From NCBI GenBank assembly GCA_002482525.1, contig DLGC01000002.1, positions 275,560-339,559 on the forward strand: a stretch of 64,000 bases of DNA, given 5' to 3'. Of this stretch, positions 17,447 to 26,315 are shown one piece after another. This DNA is from Propionibacteriaceae bacterium UBA7704. GTDB lineage: Bacteria > Actinomycetota > Actinomycetes > Propionibacteriales > Propionibacteriaceae. The number at the start of each line of letters is the position of its first letter. Positions within the stretch are counted from its first letter, which is position 1. The translations under genes were made by a program, and so were the position numbers. Under the pieces are notes generated by a model. The model saw nothing but the letters and a program-made list of their open reading frames with translations, was not told where the DNA came from and did not search any database.

Positions 17447-17583
17447 GCTGCCTCCCATCCGGACTTTCACCGTCGGCCCTGGAATTTCACCAGATCAACC
17501 GGTTCCCAGACCTCGTCGAGGGCTGCGAGCCGGGTCGCGGGCTTTCACCGCCGGTTCGGAATTACACCGACCCCGGAGCACGT
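17447..17583 (-). promoter_or_regulatory. FMN riboswitch (RFN element)
   Basis: Read on the minus strand, the segment has the invariant RFN blocks in order: CGGGGTCGGTGTAATTCC, ACCGGCGGTGAAAGCCCGCGA, GGTGAAATTCCAGGGCC and GACGGTGAAAGTCCGGATGG, ending GGAGGCA. These are the conserved core loops of the six-stem FMN aptamer; the variable arm (about 17490-17520) is short. It lies 75 nt upstream of ribX on the same strand. FMN binding should lower ribXY expression. A TAGAAT -10-like hexamer occurs just upstream (17594-17599, minus strand), with no convincing -35. Confidence 0.95.
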
Positions 17584-17694
17584 TTCTGTGTCGATTCTAT
17601 TACCAAATCCACAAAGTCTGTTACCAGCGCCCGCGGACCTCGATCAGTGCCAGAATCGAGTCTGCGCAACGACTGCAGCAACGGAAGGAATGTC

Positions 17695-18810
17695 ATGCGG
17701 ATCGCGATCCCCGCAGAAGTCAAGAACCATGAGTACCGGGTGGCGATCACTCCGGTCGGCGTAGCCGAGTTGGTCAGCCATGGTCACCAGGTCTTTGTCC
17801 AGGCTGGCGCCGGCCTCGGCTCGGGCATCAGCGATGCCGAGTATGTGGCCCAGGGTGCGACGATGGTTCCCACCGCCGCCGAGACCTGGGGTGCCGGCGA
17901 GATGGTCTTGAAGGTGAAGGAGCCGATCGCTTCGGAGTTCGGCTTCCTGCGCGACGACTTGCTGCTGTTCACCTACCTGCACCTGGCTGCTGACCGTCCG
18001 GGCACCGATGCGCTGCTGCAGGCCGGCACCACCGCCATCGCCTACGAGACCGTGCAATTGCCCAACGGGCTACTCCCCCTGTTGTACCCGATGTCTGAGG
18101 TCGCCGGTTGTCTGGCACCGCAGGTCGGCGCCCACGCGATGATGAAGGCTCAGGGTGGCCGCGGTGTCCTGATGGGCTGCGTCGGCGGTGTCGCCAATGC
18201 CAAGGTGGTTATCCTCGGCGGCGGCACTGCAGGTCAGAATGCGGCCAATGTGGCATTGGGGATGGGCGCTGATGTGACCATCCTGGACACCGACCTGGAC
18301 AAGCTGCGCAACACCTTCTGGCGCTATGAGAACCGCGTCCACGGCATCGTCTCCAGTCGGCTGGCGATCCGCGAGCAGGTGCTGGGTGCCGACATGGTGA
18401 TCGGCACCGTGCTGATCCCTGGAGCCAAGGCACCCAAGCTGGTCACCAACGAACTGGTCGCAGAGATGAAGCCCGGCTCGGTGCTAGTCGATGTGGCCAT
18501 CGACCAGGGGGGCTGCTTCGAGGACTCGCGTCCCACCACCCACGACGATCCCACCTTCACGGTGCACAACTCGGTGCTGTACTGCGTGGCGAATATGCCC
18601 GGTGCGGTGCCGAACACGTCCACGTGGGCGTTGACCAACGCCACCCTGGGCTACGTGGTGAAGCTGGCGAACTCCGGCTGGCGCAAGGCCTGCCAGGACG
18701 ACCCCTCGCTCGCCCTGGGCCTGAACACCGTCGGTGGACGCATCAGTTACCCGGCTGTGGCGCAGGCCTTCGGTCTGGAGCATGTGAACACCAGCGACGT
18801 CCTCAGCTAG
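17695..18810 (+). CDS. ald: Alanine dehydrogenase
   Basis: 371 residues, exactly the usual length, from the ATG at 17695 behind GGAAGG. The N-terminal catalytic part has MRIAIPAEVKNHEYRVAITP and the conserved lysine in LKVKEP. The LHLAADRP segment carries the catalytic histidine. The Rossmann loop is VVILGGGTAGQNAA and the adenosine-ribose aspartate is in ILDTDLDKLR. The enzyme interconverts L-alanine and pyruvate plus ammonia with NAD. It is divergent from the flavin importer, with the FMN riboswitch on the opposite strand, so the riboswitch does not control this gene. It ends 3 bp before the convergent TetR gene. Confidence 0.97.
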   Translation: MRIAIPAEVKNHEYRVAITPVGVAELVSHGHQVFVQAGAGLGSGISDAEYVAQGATMVPTAAETWGAGEMVLKVKEPIASEFGFLRDDLLLFTYLHLAADRPGTDALLQAGTTAIAYETVQLPNGLLPLLYPMSEVAGCLAPQVGAHAMMKAQGGRGVLMGCVGGVANAKVVILGGGTAGQNAANVALGMGADVTILDTDLDKLRNTFWRYENRVHGIVSSRLAIREQVLGADMVIGTVLIPGAKAPKLVTNELVAEMKPGSVLVDVAIDQGGCFEDSRPTTHDDPTFTVHNSVLYCVANMPGAVPNTSTWALTNATLGYVVKLANSGWRKACQDDPSLALGLNTVGGRISYPAVAQAFGLEHVNTSDVLS

Positions 18811-18813
18811 CCG

Positions 18814-19392
18814 CTACGGCGCAGCCGTGGTCTTCGCACCCACGCCGGTGAACAGTACGTCGGCCAAGGCGGTGATCTCGGCTGCGCCGGTTTCACCGCT
18901 CACCGGGCCGCCGGGTGCGAAGAAGGGGTACAGCAGGCCGAGCAGCACCTTGACGTAGAAGTTCGGGTCGGCCGGCTTGAACTCGCCGCTGTCGATGCCG
19001 TCGGCGAAGATCTTCCGCAACGGCTCCAGGAACTGCTCGTGATAGGCGCGTCCGAAGGCGGCGCGCTGTTCGGGCTCGAGGTGGCCGGAGTCATGCATGG
19101 CCAGTCGCATCACGGCGCGTCGCTGAGGCGGCTCGGCAAACAAGGCGTCGATCACGGCCCGAAGGCGCTGTTCCGCCCGCTCATCGGTGCTGAGACCGCC
19201 GGTGATGGCGGCGCCGAGTTGCGCAAGGTAGTCACTGAAGACCTCAGTGAGCAGTTCGGATTTCCCGGCGAAGTGGTAGTACAGCGCAGCCTTGGTGATG
19301 CCGCAATCCGCGGCGATCTCCCGCATCGAGGTGCCCTCGTAGCCGTGGGCGACGAAGTGCTCGGCGGCCACCCGCAGGATGCGCTCACGCAT
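18814..19392 (-). CDS. TetR-family transcriptional repressor
   Basis: 192 residues. The N-terminal helix-turn-helix is typical: RILRVAAEHFVAHGYEGTSMREIA followed by GITKAALYYHFAGKSELL. The C-terminal ligand domain is not specific. Its start overlaps the end of the MFS transporter gene by 8 bp, so it is transcribed with the pump it probably controls. A near-perfect 26-bp palindrome at 20791-20816, upstream of the pump gene, is the probable operator, which would make the operon autoregulated. The inducing ligand is unknown. Confidence 0.92.
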   Translation of the reverse strand: MRERILRVAAEHFVAHGYEGTSMREIAADCGITKAALYYHFAGKSELLTEVFSDYLAQLGAAITGGLSTDERAEQRLRAVIDALFAEPPQRRAVMRLAMHDSGHLEPEQRAAFGRAYHEQFLEPLRKIFADGIDSGEFKPADPNFYVKVLLGLLYPFFAPGGPVSGETGAAEITALADVLFTGVGAKTTAAP

Positions 19393-20782
19393 GGTCGTCG
19401 ACCACGGCGGGCGCAGCCACGGGCAGGTTCTCCTGAGCGCGCCGCTTCAGCATCAATGCGATCACGAACAGCACCACTCCCAACACTCCGATGAGAGTGT
19501 AAGCCTGCAGATAGGCCGCGACGGTTCCGGAAGCCGCGATGGCACCGACAGCGGCAGCGCCCAGGAGTTGACCGGTGCTGGTGAAGATGTTCACCATGCC
19601 CTGACCGGCGGAACGCTCGGTCGCGGTGGTTTCGTTCAAGGTGACGTAGCGGATCGGGGCGCCGAGCAGGGCCGACAGCCCCAGGCCGATCAGGACGCCG
19701 GCTGCGATGTACCACCCCAGCACCGACCCGGTTTGGCCCAGCAACAGCATGCCGGCGGTCAGCACCGCGACGCCGGCCAGGATCACCGAACGGGAGCCGA
19801 ACCGGTCCAGCAGGCGCCCGGCCAGCGGCGAGCCGACGCTCATCGCCAACACCACCGGCATCAGCAGGAAACTCGCCGTGGACGGCTCCACCGCCAGCGC
19901 GGCCACCGCCAGCAGCGGCAGGAAGACCAGGCTGGCCTCCCCCAGTCCCGCCCCGGCGGTCAGCAGGTAGCCGACGCGCAACTGGCGCCGCGCGAACAGC
20001 GCGACCGGAAACACCGGATTGGCAGCCCGGCGCTCGACGGCCACCAGCGCCACCCAGCACAGCACGGAGATCAGCAGCGAGCCCCACACCAGCGGCGAGG
20101 CCAGCGACGCCCAGAAGGCCGTGGTGTCAATACTGACCAGACCGAGGGCCAAGGTGAGCAGTGCGCCACCCAGCAGCACCATGCCGAGGCTGTCGAAACG
20201 GCCCGGATCAGGCAGCCGGTCGCTGGGCAGCACCCGCCAGGCCAGCACGATCACTACCACCGCGATCGGCAGATTGATCACGAACAACCATTGCCAACCG
20301 GCCAGCAGCAGCACGCCGCCCAGGATCGGCCCGATCACGAAAGCGATGCCGAATACCGCTCCGATCAAGCCCAGGGCGCGTCCGCGTCGGTCCGCCGGGA
20401 AGGTGTCGCCGATGACGGCGCTGGCCACGGGGAAGATGCCGCCGGCACCGAGTCCTTGAATGGCTCGACCAGCTAACAACAGAGCGAAGCCGCCGACACT
20501 CGCCGAGGCGATCACCACCACCGAGCCGAGCGCGAACAGGGCGACGTCGGTGATGTAGATCGCTCGACGCCCGAAGTAGTCCGACAGCTTGGCCATCAAC
20601 GGGGTGCCGACCAGGTTGGCCAACACATAGGCGCTGAAGATCCATGATGCGGCTCGGGTGTCCAGGTCGAACTGCGCCTGGATCGCCGGTAGCGCAGGAC
20701 CCACGATCGCAATGTCGAGGGCCCCCATGAGCACACCCACGAACAACACGGCTAATACGGTGTTGCGCTGTTTGGTCTCCAC
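19385..20782 (-). CDS. MFS multidrug-type transporter (DHA2-like)
   Basis: 465 residues with 13-14 hydrophobic segments. Motif A appears as KLSDYFGRRAIY in the loop after helix 2, motif C-like GPILGGVLLL in helix 5, and D-rich LDIAIVGPALPAIQ in helix 1; this set is typical of drug:proton antiporters of the DHA2 family. The start is a GTG at 20782 with AGGAGG 4 nt before it. The downstream TetR gene overlaps the end of this one, and the palindrome at 20791-20816 lies between promoter and start. The drug or metabolite exported is not inferable. Confidence 0.92.
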   Translation of the reverse strand: METKQRNTVLAVLFVGVLMGALDIAIVGPALPAIQAQFDLDTRAASWIFSAYVLANLVGTPLMAKLSDYFGRRAIYITDVALFALGSVVVIASASVGGFALLLAGRAIQGLGAGGIFPVASAVIGDTFPADRRGRALGLIGAVFGIAFVIGPILGGVLLLAGWQWLFVINLPIAVVVIVLAWRVLPSDRLPDPGRFDSLGMVLLGGALLTLALGLVSIDTTAFWASLASPLVWGSLLISVLCWVALVAVERRAANPVFPVALFARRQLRVGYLLTAGAGLGEASLVFLPLLAVAALAVEPSTASFLLMPVVLAMSVGSPLAGRLLDRFGSRSVILAGVAVLTAGMLLLGQTGSVLGWYIAAGVLIGLGLSALLGAPIRYVTLNETTATERSAGQGMVNIFTSTGQLLGAAAVGAIAASGTVAAYLQAYTLIGVLGVVLFVIALMLKRRAQENLPVAAPAVVDDHA

Positions 20783-20790
20783 GGATCCTC

Positions 20791-20816
20791 CTACTTACCG
20801 ACCGGTCAGTAAGTAG
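20791..20816. promoter_or_regulatory. Palindromic TetR-type operator
   Basis: CTACTTACCGACC (20791-20803) is followed without a gap by GGTCAGTAAGTAG (20804-20816), a 26-bp palindrome with one mismatched pair. It abuts the AGGAGG ribosome binding site of the MFS gene. The inner CGACCGGTC-type core is common in TetR-family operators, and the TetR gene lies in the same operon. Confidence 0.85.
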
Positions 20817-20878
20817 TCTAGGACGGCCATCAGCCCGATTCAGCCCACCGGAGTATTCCTACCCAGGAAGAGCCGCGC

Positions 20879-21628
20879 TCACTTACCCGCTGCTGCTGCC
20901 TCCACGGCTTGACGGAACGGCCCCGCGGTGAGGATATTGCCGCTGAACTTGGTGCCGTTGATGAGAATCGTCGGGGTACCGGTGATGCCGTCGGCGAAGG
21001 CGGCCTGGGTCGAGTTGTCGGCGAAGCTGGTATTCGACAGGTCGGTGAAGGTGGCCACAACATCCGAACTCACCCCGACCGAGGTAGCGATCGTGGCGAT
21101 CTCGGCGTCACTGAGCCCGGTGGTGTTCTCGGCGGGCTGGTTCTCGTACATCGCGGAATTGAAGGCCAACGCCTTGTCCGGCTCAGCTTTGTACACAGTG
21201 ATCAGCGCATTCGCCGCACGCGTGGAGTATTTAGTGCCTTGCGAGGCCTCGTCGAGGAAGTTCATCGGGTGGATCCGTACCTGGGCCGTACCGGAGTCGA
21301 CCAAGGCAGCGATGTCAGCACCGTTGGCGCGCTCGAACTCACCGCAATAGGGGCAGATGAAGTCCTGGAAGATGTCGACGGCCACCGGCGCATCCGCGCT
21401 TCCCACCATGACGGTGTAGTCGGTGTTGACGGTAGCGGCGGTCTGGTTCTGCTGGTTCAGCGACATGACCGCCCAGGTCACGCCGCCCACGATGGCGACG
21501 GCGATGAGGGCCACGACACCGATGATGACGCCCTTGCGGGTTCGTTCCTGTTTGGCCGCCTTTTCTTGGGCGACGCGCAACTGCTGACGTCGGCTTTCGG
21601 GATTGGATTGCTGATTGCTCTTGCTCAT
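20879..21628 (-). CDS. Membrane-anchored DsbA-family thiol-disulfide protein
   Basis: 249 residues: a charged, Gln/Lys-rich cytoplasmic N-terminus (1-32), one membrane helix (about 33-57), then an extracytoplasmic thioredoxin-fold domain. The active site is DFICPYCGEFE (CPYC), and the cis-proline loop is seen as GITGTPTILING. The helical insertion between them is typical of DsbA/Mtb Rv2969c-like proteins of actinobacteria. It probably oxidises or isomerises secreted protein disulfides. The start has AGGAGA 7 nt upstream. The next genes downstream are the unrelated efflux operon; those upstream are membrane proteins of unknown role. Confidence 0.9.
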   Translation of the reverse strand: MSKSNQQSNPESRRQQLRVAQEKAAKQERTRKGVIIGVVALIAVAIVGGVTWAVMSLNQQNQTAATVNTDYTVMVGSADAPVAVDIFQDFICPYCGEFERANGADIAALVDSGTAQVRIHPMNFLDEASQGTKYSTRAANALITVYKAEPDKALAFNSAMYENQPAENTTGLSDAEIATIATSVGVSSDVVATFTDLSNTSFADNSTQAAFADGITGTPTILINGTKFSGNILTAGPFRQAVEAAAAGK

Positions 21629-21692
21629 AGTGATCTCCTGCTCGGGATAGATGGTGGGCGCGCCGCAACGTGGCGCTGCGCCGGGGATAGGT

Positions 21693-22196
21693 TCAGCAGG
21701 AGTGGCTTGGCGGGCCGCGGCGAAGCTGCGGATGGTGAGGACGACGCACCGAACGAGGCTGCACCCGCACCGGAATCGGTTCGGGTTCGCGCACCGGCAC
21801 GAGCACGTCGATCACGGGCGCGAGCTTGTTTCGCAGCCAATCGGCGAAGCTGCGCACCAGGGTCTGCACCGAGGCTATGCCACCGATGACCGTCAGCAGA
21901 ATCGCGATTCCCGCAATCAGCGCCGACACCGTCACGGCCAGCGAAATGGTCATCACCGGCACATAGCCATCGCCTTGCAGGAACGACCCGGAGTGGCAGG
22001 CGACCGACTCGGCAACCACATGCAACTTCAGACCGGCCCAGCTCTGCCACGGCGCCAGCCCCACGCATCCGGACGGGTCGGCGACCAATTTCAGCGGCTG
22101 CCACAAAGCGGCCAGACCGAGAGTGCCCACGACCACGCTCGCCAGCGCACCGAGCAGGCGGGTGCCGCCTCGGGTCCACTGGCCGGGTCGAATCAT
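21693..22196 (-). CDS. Uncharacterised membrane protein, translationally coupled to LssY-like gene
   Basis: 167 residues from the ATG at 22196, chosen because it overlaps the preceding stop (ATGA). It has one membrane helix near the N-terminus (about 15-35) and a second long hydrophobic region (about 80-110). The segment between them has two cysteines (SGCVGLAPW and ESVACHSG) that could form an extracytoplasmic disulfide. The C-terminal tail is Arg/Pro rich. I do not recognise a family. The coupling to the LssY-like gene suggests a shared membrane function. Confidence 0.65.
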   Translation of the reverse strand: MIRPGQWTRGGTRLLGALASVVVGTLGLAALWQPLKLVADPSGCVGLAPWQSWAGLKLHVVAESVACHSGSFLQGDGYVPVMTISLAVTVSALIAGIAILLTVIGGIASVQTLVRSFADWLRNKLAPVIDVLVPVREPEPIPVRVQPRSVRRPHHPQLRRGPPSHSC

Positions 22197-23476
22197 GGCG
22201 CCAAGCCTACCGTCTCGTTTCCAGGCTCCTCGGTCCATGAGCGGGTAGCGAACTCTCGAGCCGGATCGCTGGACAGTGCCAGCAGCGTCAGCACACTAAT
22301 GGCCAGCGGCACCAGGTCGACATACCCCGAATGCACCCCTCCGGTGAGGGGATCGGTGACCAGCGGCACCGTGACACTCCACAGGCTCATGGCACTCAGC
22401 AGCATCCGCGACCAGTTGCTCCCCCGATGGGTGGCGCGAGCCAGGATGAAGTCAAGCAGCCCCAGCACCAGGAAGAATCCGGCCAAAACGGCGAGTTCCG
22501 TGACCGGCTCGCCGAGATCGGGAATGACGGTGACGATCGCGAACACCGAGGCCAACAGCAGATAGCTGACGCCGCGCAGCGTGGCCACGACCACGCCGAA
22601 TACCGTCTGAGCCGGCGGCCCATCGGGCCGGACCGTCGTCACGACCTCCGTGGTCGGCGCCGCCGACACTGCGGTCAGGTCAAGCACCGGCAGATCGCCG
22701 TCGGTCTGAATACGATCCCCGCCGCCGTTGCGCGAGTGATACCCCGCCGAGAACCCTTCGATCACGTGCACCGCCACGTCAGGATCGGCGCTGCGCACGG
22801 TGTCGATGATGTGATCTCGCTCCACATCGGTGTCCTGGTCGATCTTGTGAGTGACCTGCAAGGTGAACAGCGACAGTCCCACCGAGCGGTCGAAAGTCCC
22901 GGCAGCGACCCAGTCCACCGCGTAGCCGCCGGGCAACAGCCAGCCGGGCGGGCATTGCCAGAACCGCACATGATGACGCTGCGACGGTGACCCGGAAACC
23001 TCCTGCTGGTAGGCGAAATCCTGCCGTCGGCGGAACAGGAATAGCGGACTGACCGGGGCTTGCGGGTAGCTGCGTCGACGCAGCGTGTCGCCAACGATGC
23101 GGGCCCCGGTGCGCAGGCTCAGTTCATCGGCCCGAATCCAGCCCGCGACCGTCATGGCCTGGTGGATCTGGGCCTCGGTGCCGATCAGACCCAGATTGAC
23201 CGGATCACCCAGCAAGCCGTCGGCAGTGCGGGTACGTCCGATGAAGTAGTCGGGCAGATAGATGCCGGTGAGGATGCGATGCACCCGCGGCAGCACCAGA
23301 TAGGCCACCATCGCCCAGAACACGATGATGAACAGCATCGGCCAGCCGGGAGTGACCCCTTGACGCAGCAGCAGGTAGGCGAACCAGGCGGCCACGACGG
23401 TAGCCAGTACGAAGAAGAGGGTGTCGATGCCGCGAAGCACCCGACGAGGGAGGTGGGGCTCCGGTGGGGTGGCCAT
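22193..23476 (-). CDS. LssY C-terminal-domain membrane protein
   Basis: 427 residues. Two N-terminal membrane helices (about 15-60) precede a soluble domain beginning LPRVHRILTGIYLPDYFIGRTRTADGLLGDPVNLGL and carrying the LssY C-terminal pattern: IHQAMTVAGWIRADELS, PLFLFRRRQDFAYQQE, RHHVRFWQCP and FDRSVGLSLFTLQVTHKIDQDTDVERD. Four more hydrophobic segments follow (about 290-410). In Legionella the LssY domain is linked to type I secretion loci, and its biochemical role is unknown. The stop overlaps the start of the small membrane protein gene downstream. Confidence 0.82.
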   Translation of the reverse strand: MATPPEPHLPRRVLRGIDTLFFVLATVVAAWFAYLLLRQGVTPGWPMLFIIVFWAMVAYLVLPRVHRILTGIYLPDYFIGRTRTADGLLGDPVNLGLIGTEAQIHQAMTVAGWIRADELSLRTGARIVGDTLRRRSYPQAPVSPLFLFRRRQDFAYQQEVSGSPSQRHHVRFWQCPPGWLLPGGYAVDWVAAGTFDRSVGLSLFTLQVTHKIDQDTDVERDHIIDTVRSADPDVAVHVIEGFSAGYHSRNGGGDRIQTDGDLPVLDLTAVSAAPTTEVVTTVRPDGPPAQTVFGVVVATLRGVSYLLLASVFAIVTVIPDLGEPVTELAVLAGFFLVLGLLDFILARATHRGSNWSRMLLSAMSLWSVTVPLVTDPLTGGVHSGYVDLVPLAISVLTLLALSSDPAREFATRSWTEEPGNETVGLAP

Positions 23477-23525
23477 GACACCATCCTGCCCCCTCCCCTA
23501 CGCCGGGGCGAGCCCGAACACTGCA

Positions 23526-24290
23526 CTAGCCGCCGGTGAGCCACAGTTTCAGGACGGCCAGGTCTTCCCGTAGGAAGTTGGGTGCCCAGAAGTACCACGG
23601 CGTAGCGCGGGGGTAGCACCGGGCGTCCAGCCCCTGCGCGGCGGCGATGCGTCCGGCGCGATGGATATGGAACTCGTCGGTGACGAACACCACCCGATAG
23701 CCCGGTGGGAGGCGTGCCTCGAGCAGGGCGCGGGAGAACCGGAAATTCTCCTCGGTTGAGGTCGCGCGGTCCTCGACCAGTATCTGCTGAGCCGGGACAC
23801 CTCTGCTTTCCAGATAGGTGGCCATCGCCACCCCTTCGGGCAGATCTTCTTGAATACCCTGGCCGCCGCTGACCACGATCAGGGCTTTCGGATTGCGGTG
23901 ATGGTAGGCCAGCGCAGCGTCCAGACGTCCCTGCAGTGTCGGTGACAGTTCGCTGCCATGCACCGCGGCGCCCAGCACGATGACGGCGTCCTCGGTGAAG
24001 TCGGCATCGCTGCGGGAGCCCTGGACGGCCAGGAAGGTCGACAGACTCACCACAGCGAGCACCACGGCCACCGCGACGCCATGGCCGGGAGCCGGGATGC
24101 GACGAAACCAGTACCCCCAACCCAGCAGACCCAACCCGGCCACCGCGGTGGCAGCGGTACCGACGGTGAGATTCGCCGTGAGGGCCAGCCAGGCTGCGTT
24201 GAGGCTGAGCCAGCCGCCGAGAATGATCAACACCGCCCGGGCGACGACTACGGCACGCTCCCCCATGACGGCGAGCCTCGGTGACATCAC
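23526..24290 (-). CDS. YdcF/SanA-like DUF218 membrane protein
   Basis: 254 residues beginning at a GTG at 24290, with an ATG directly after it. Three N-terminal hydrophobic segments (about 15-95) are followed by a DUF218 domain: DAVIVLGAAVHG at its start, LQGRLDAALAYH, LIVVSGGQG, EGVAMATYLESRGVP, ILVEDRATSTEENFRFSR and VVFVTDEFHIHRAGRIAA. These are the conserved blocks of YdcF/SanA proteins, which influence envelope integrity in enterobacteria. The gene begins 13 bp after the histidine kinase stop and may be part of the two-component transcript. Confidence 0.88.
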   Translation of the reverse strand: MMSPRLAVMGERAVVVARAVLIILGGWLSLNAAWLALTANLTVGTAATAVAGLGLLGWGYWFRRIPAPGHGVAVAVVLAVVSLSTFLAVQGSRSDADFTEDAVIVLGAAVHGSELSPTLQGRLDAALAYHHRNPKALIVVSGGQGIQEDLPEGVAMATYLESRGVPAQQILVEDRATSTEENFRFSRALLEARLPPGYRVVFVTDEFHIHRAGRIAAAQGLDARCYPRATPWYFWAPNFLREDLAVLKLWLTGG

Positions 24291-24303
24291 AGCTGCGGCG
24301 ACC

Positions 24304-25575
24304 TCAGCGGCCTTGCAGCCGCAACTCGATGCGGACGCTACTAGGGCTGCCGGGCGGCGAAATGGTCAAGGTACCGCCGGCCCCAGCGACCAGGCGACGG
24401 GCGATGCGCAGGCCCATACCGGTCGTGCCGGGACGGGTCGGGGTGGGCGCTGCGGGGAATCCTGGCCCGTCGTCGCTGACGACGAGCAATGCTTGATCGT
24501 CTTCCCGGCTGAGGTGCAGCGCAAAGTTCACGCCTTCGTCGGTGTGGGCGAACACGTTGTCGATGCAGATATCGACGACATCACCCAATTGCAGGCTGCT
24601 CATGCCGACCCGCAACGGGCCCAGCGGAAGATCCACCCGGAATTCGCGAGCCTGGTCCTCGGCCAGCGGACGCCAGTAGTCGGCTCGGCTGGCGACCAGG
24701 GCCACCGCGTCGCAGGTACCGGGCAGTCCTTCCCGCAGCGGACGCCGGGCCTCACGGACCACGTCGTCGATGGCGACTTGGAGTTGCGCGACCGATTCGG
24801 TCAGGCTCTCGCGCAGTTGCGGGTTGGCGACCTGTTCCACTTCCAGCCGCAAGGCGGTGATCGGGGTGCGCAGCCGGTGGGCGAGACTGCCCACATTGTC
24901 CCGCTCCGCTGCCAGCAGTTCCTCGATGCGGTCGGCCAGGCCGTTCAACGCAGTGCCCAATTCGACAGTCTCATCGGTACCGACCAAGGGGGCACGCGCA
25001 TCCAGATCGCCCTCGCGCAGCCGGTGAGCGGTCTCAGCGACGTCCAGCAGCGGTCGGCTGACGCGGCGACCCATCTGGGCGGCCACGGCCACCGCGACCA
25101 CGCTCAGCAGCACACCCAGGCCAATGATGCTGGCCCAGGCCAGCGGCACCCCTTCGCTGAGCTGGGCTGGAGTCAGCGAGCAGCGCACCACCACCACGCC
25201 GGCGTCGACCACAGCCGGTACGTATACCTGGGCACCCTCGGTGTTCTGCACCGAGAACGCCTGACCGGCGGCGGCCTGCTGGTAGGCCGGATCGGCGAGC
25301 GCATCAGGCCAGGAAGCCCCCAACACCTGGCCGTCGGCGAGAACCACGCTGGTCCGGACCGCCGAGCGGGCCAGGTTCTGGTTCAGGACGTCGGCCAGAT
25401 TGGGTTGGTCGTGCAGGCCGGAGACCAGCACGGCCACACTGTTCGCCTGACCGGTGGCCACCGCCATGCCTCGGTCTTCGGCGAGGGTGCGCACCAGCAG
25501 CATCAGCGGAATAACGAAGGAGACCACGATCGCGGTAGCCACCACCGCGACCAGCACGCTCACCTGGCGGCGCAT
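24304..25575 (-). CDS. Sensor histidine kinase (OmpR-system partner)
   Basis: 423 residues. An N-terminal membrane helix (about 7-28), an extracytoplasmic sensor of about 120 residues and a second helix (about 150-172) are followed by a HAMP linker (RVSRPLLDVAETAHRLREGDLD). The HisKA domain has its phospho-acceptor in GSLAHRLRTPITAL and the HATPase domain carries IDNVFAHTDEG, VSDDGPGFPA and GMGLRIARRL boxes. Arg follows the His in the H-box (HRLR), as in several actinobacterial kinases. The start overlaps the response-regulator stop (ATGA), so the two form a pair; the signal is unknown. Confidence 0.93.
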   Translation of the reverse strand: MRRQVSVLVAVVATAIVVSFVIPLMLLVRTLAEDRGMAVATGQANSVAVLVSGLHDQPNLADVLNQNLARSAVRTSVVLADGQVLGASWPDALADPAYQQAAAGQAFSVQNTEGAQVYVPAVVDAGVVVVRCSLTPAQLSEGVPLAWASIIGLGVLLSVVAVAVAAQMGRRVSRPLLDVAETAHRLREGDLDARAPLVGTDETVELGTALNGLADRIEELLAAERDNVGSLAHRLRTPITALRLEVEQVANPQLRESLTESVAQLQVAIDDVVREARRPLREGLPGTCDAVALVASRADYWRPLAEDQAREFRVDLPLGPLRVGMSSLQLGDVVDICIDNVFAHTDEGVNFALHLSREDDQALLVVSDDGPGFPAAPTPTRPGTTGMGLRIARRLVAGAGGTLTISPPGSPSSVRIELRLQGR

Positions 25576-26261
25576 CAGTCAGCCTCGGGAGGCGCCAGCC
25601 GGACGCCCACACCGCGCACGGTGTGCAGGTAGCGAGGCTCGGCGGCTGATTCGCCCAGCTTGCGGCGCAGCCAGCTCAGGTGGACATCGACGGTGCGATC
25701 GCCGCCACCGAAGGGTTGGCCCCACACTCCGGCCAGCAGATCCCGCTTGCTGATGACCTCACCAGGGCGCGAGGCGAGCAGCCACAGCAGATCGAATTCC
25801 TTGCGGGTCAGGTCCAACGGTTGACCGGCCAGGGTCACCTGTCGGGTGACCACGTCGATCTGCAGGTCGCCGAGTTCGACGGTGGACTCGGTGCTCGCAG
25901 CGGCGGCGCGGCGCAGCACGGCGCGAATGCGCGCGGCCAACTGGTCGCTGCCGAAAGGCTTGACCAAGTAGTCGTCGGCCCCGGAGTCGAGGGCCTTGAC
26001 CACGGTACGGTCGTCGTCCTGGGCGGTGATCACGATGACCGGCACCTGACTCACCGCGCGCAGCATGGTGAGGACCTCCAGCCCACTGAGGTCGGGCAGG
26101 CCCAGATCAAGCAGCACGACCTCGGGCTGCTCCCGCAGCGCGATGGCCAGACCGCTGGCGCCGTCGGTGGCCACCGTCACAACATCGCCGCGATCGGTCA
26201 GGCTGCGCCTGAGGAGGCGGCCGATGGCTGGATCGTCCTCGACCACAAGGACCCTAATCAT
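25575..26261 (-). CDS. OmpR/PhoB-type response regulator
   Basis: 228 residues from the ATG at 26261. The receiver starts MIRVLVVEDDPAIG, with the phospho-acceptor in VVLLDLGLPDLSG, the switch threonine in VIVITAQ and the lysine in YLVKPF. A C-terminal winged helix follows with DLQIDVVTRQVTL, LTRKEFDLLWLLA, DRTVDVHLSWLRRKLGE and YLHTVRGVGVRL, typical of OmpR-type DNA binding. A weak or absent ribosome binding site and a start close to the divergent gene suggest a short leader. It is coupled to the kinase gene by an ATGA overlap. Confidence 0.95.
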   Translation of the reverse strand: MIRVLVVEDDPAIGRLLRRSLTDRGDVVTVATDGASGLAIALREQPEVVLLDLGLPDLSGLEVLTMLRAVSQVPVIVITAQDDDRTVVKALDSGADDYLVKPFGSDQLAARIRAVLRRAAAASTESTVELGDLQIDVVTRQVTLAGQPLDLTRKEFDLLWLLASRPGEVISKRDLLAGVWGQPFGGGDRTVDVHLSWLRRKLGESAAEPRYLHTVRGVGVRLAPPEAD

Positions 26262-26315
26262 GTAGGTAAAGCTACCGCGCCGCGCCCGCTTGCACTTCGA
26301 TGCCATGATGGACAC

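Noticed and set aside
17447..17583. The FMN riboswitch as a regulator of alanine dehydrogenase
   Set aside because: The aptamer is correct only on the minus strand, reading toward ribX, while ald is on the plus strand.
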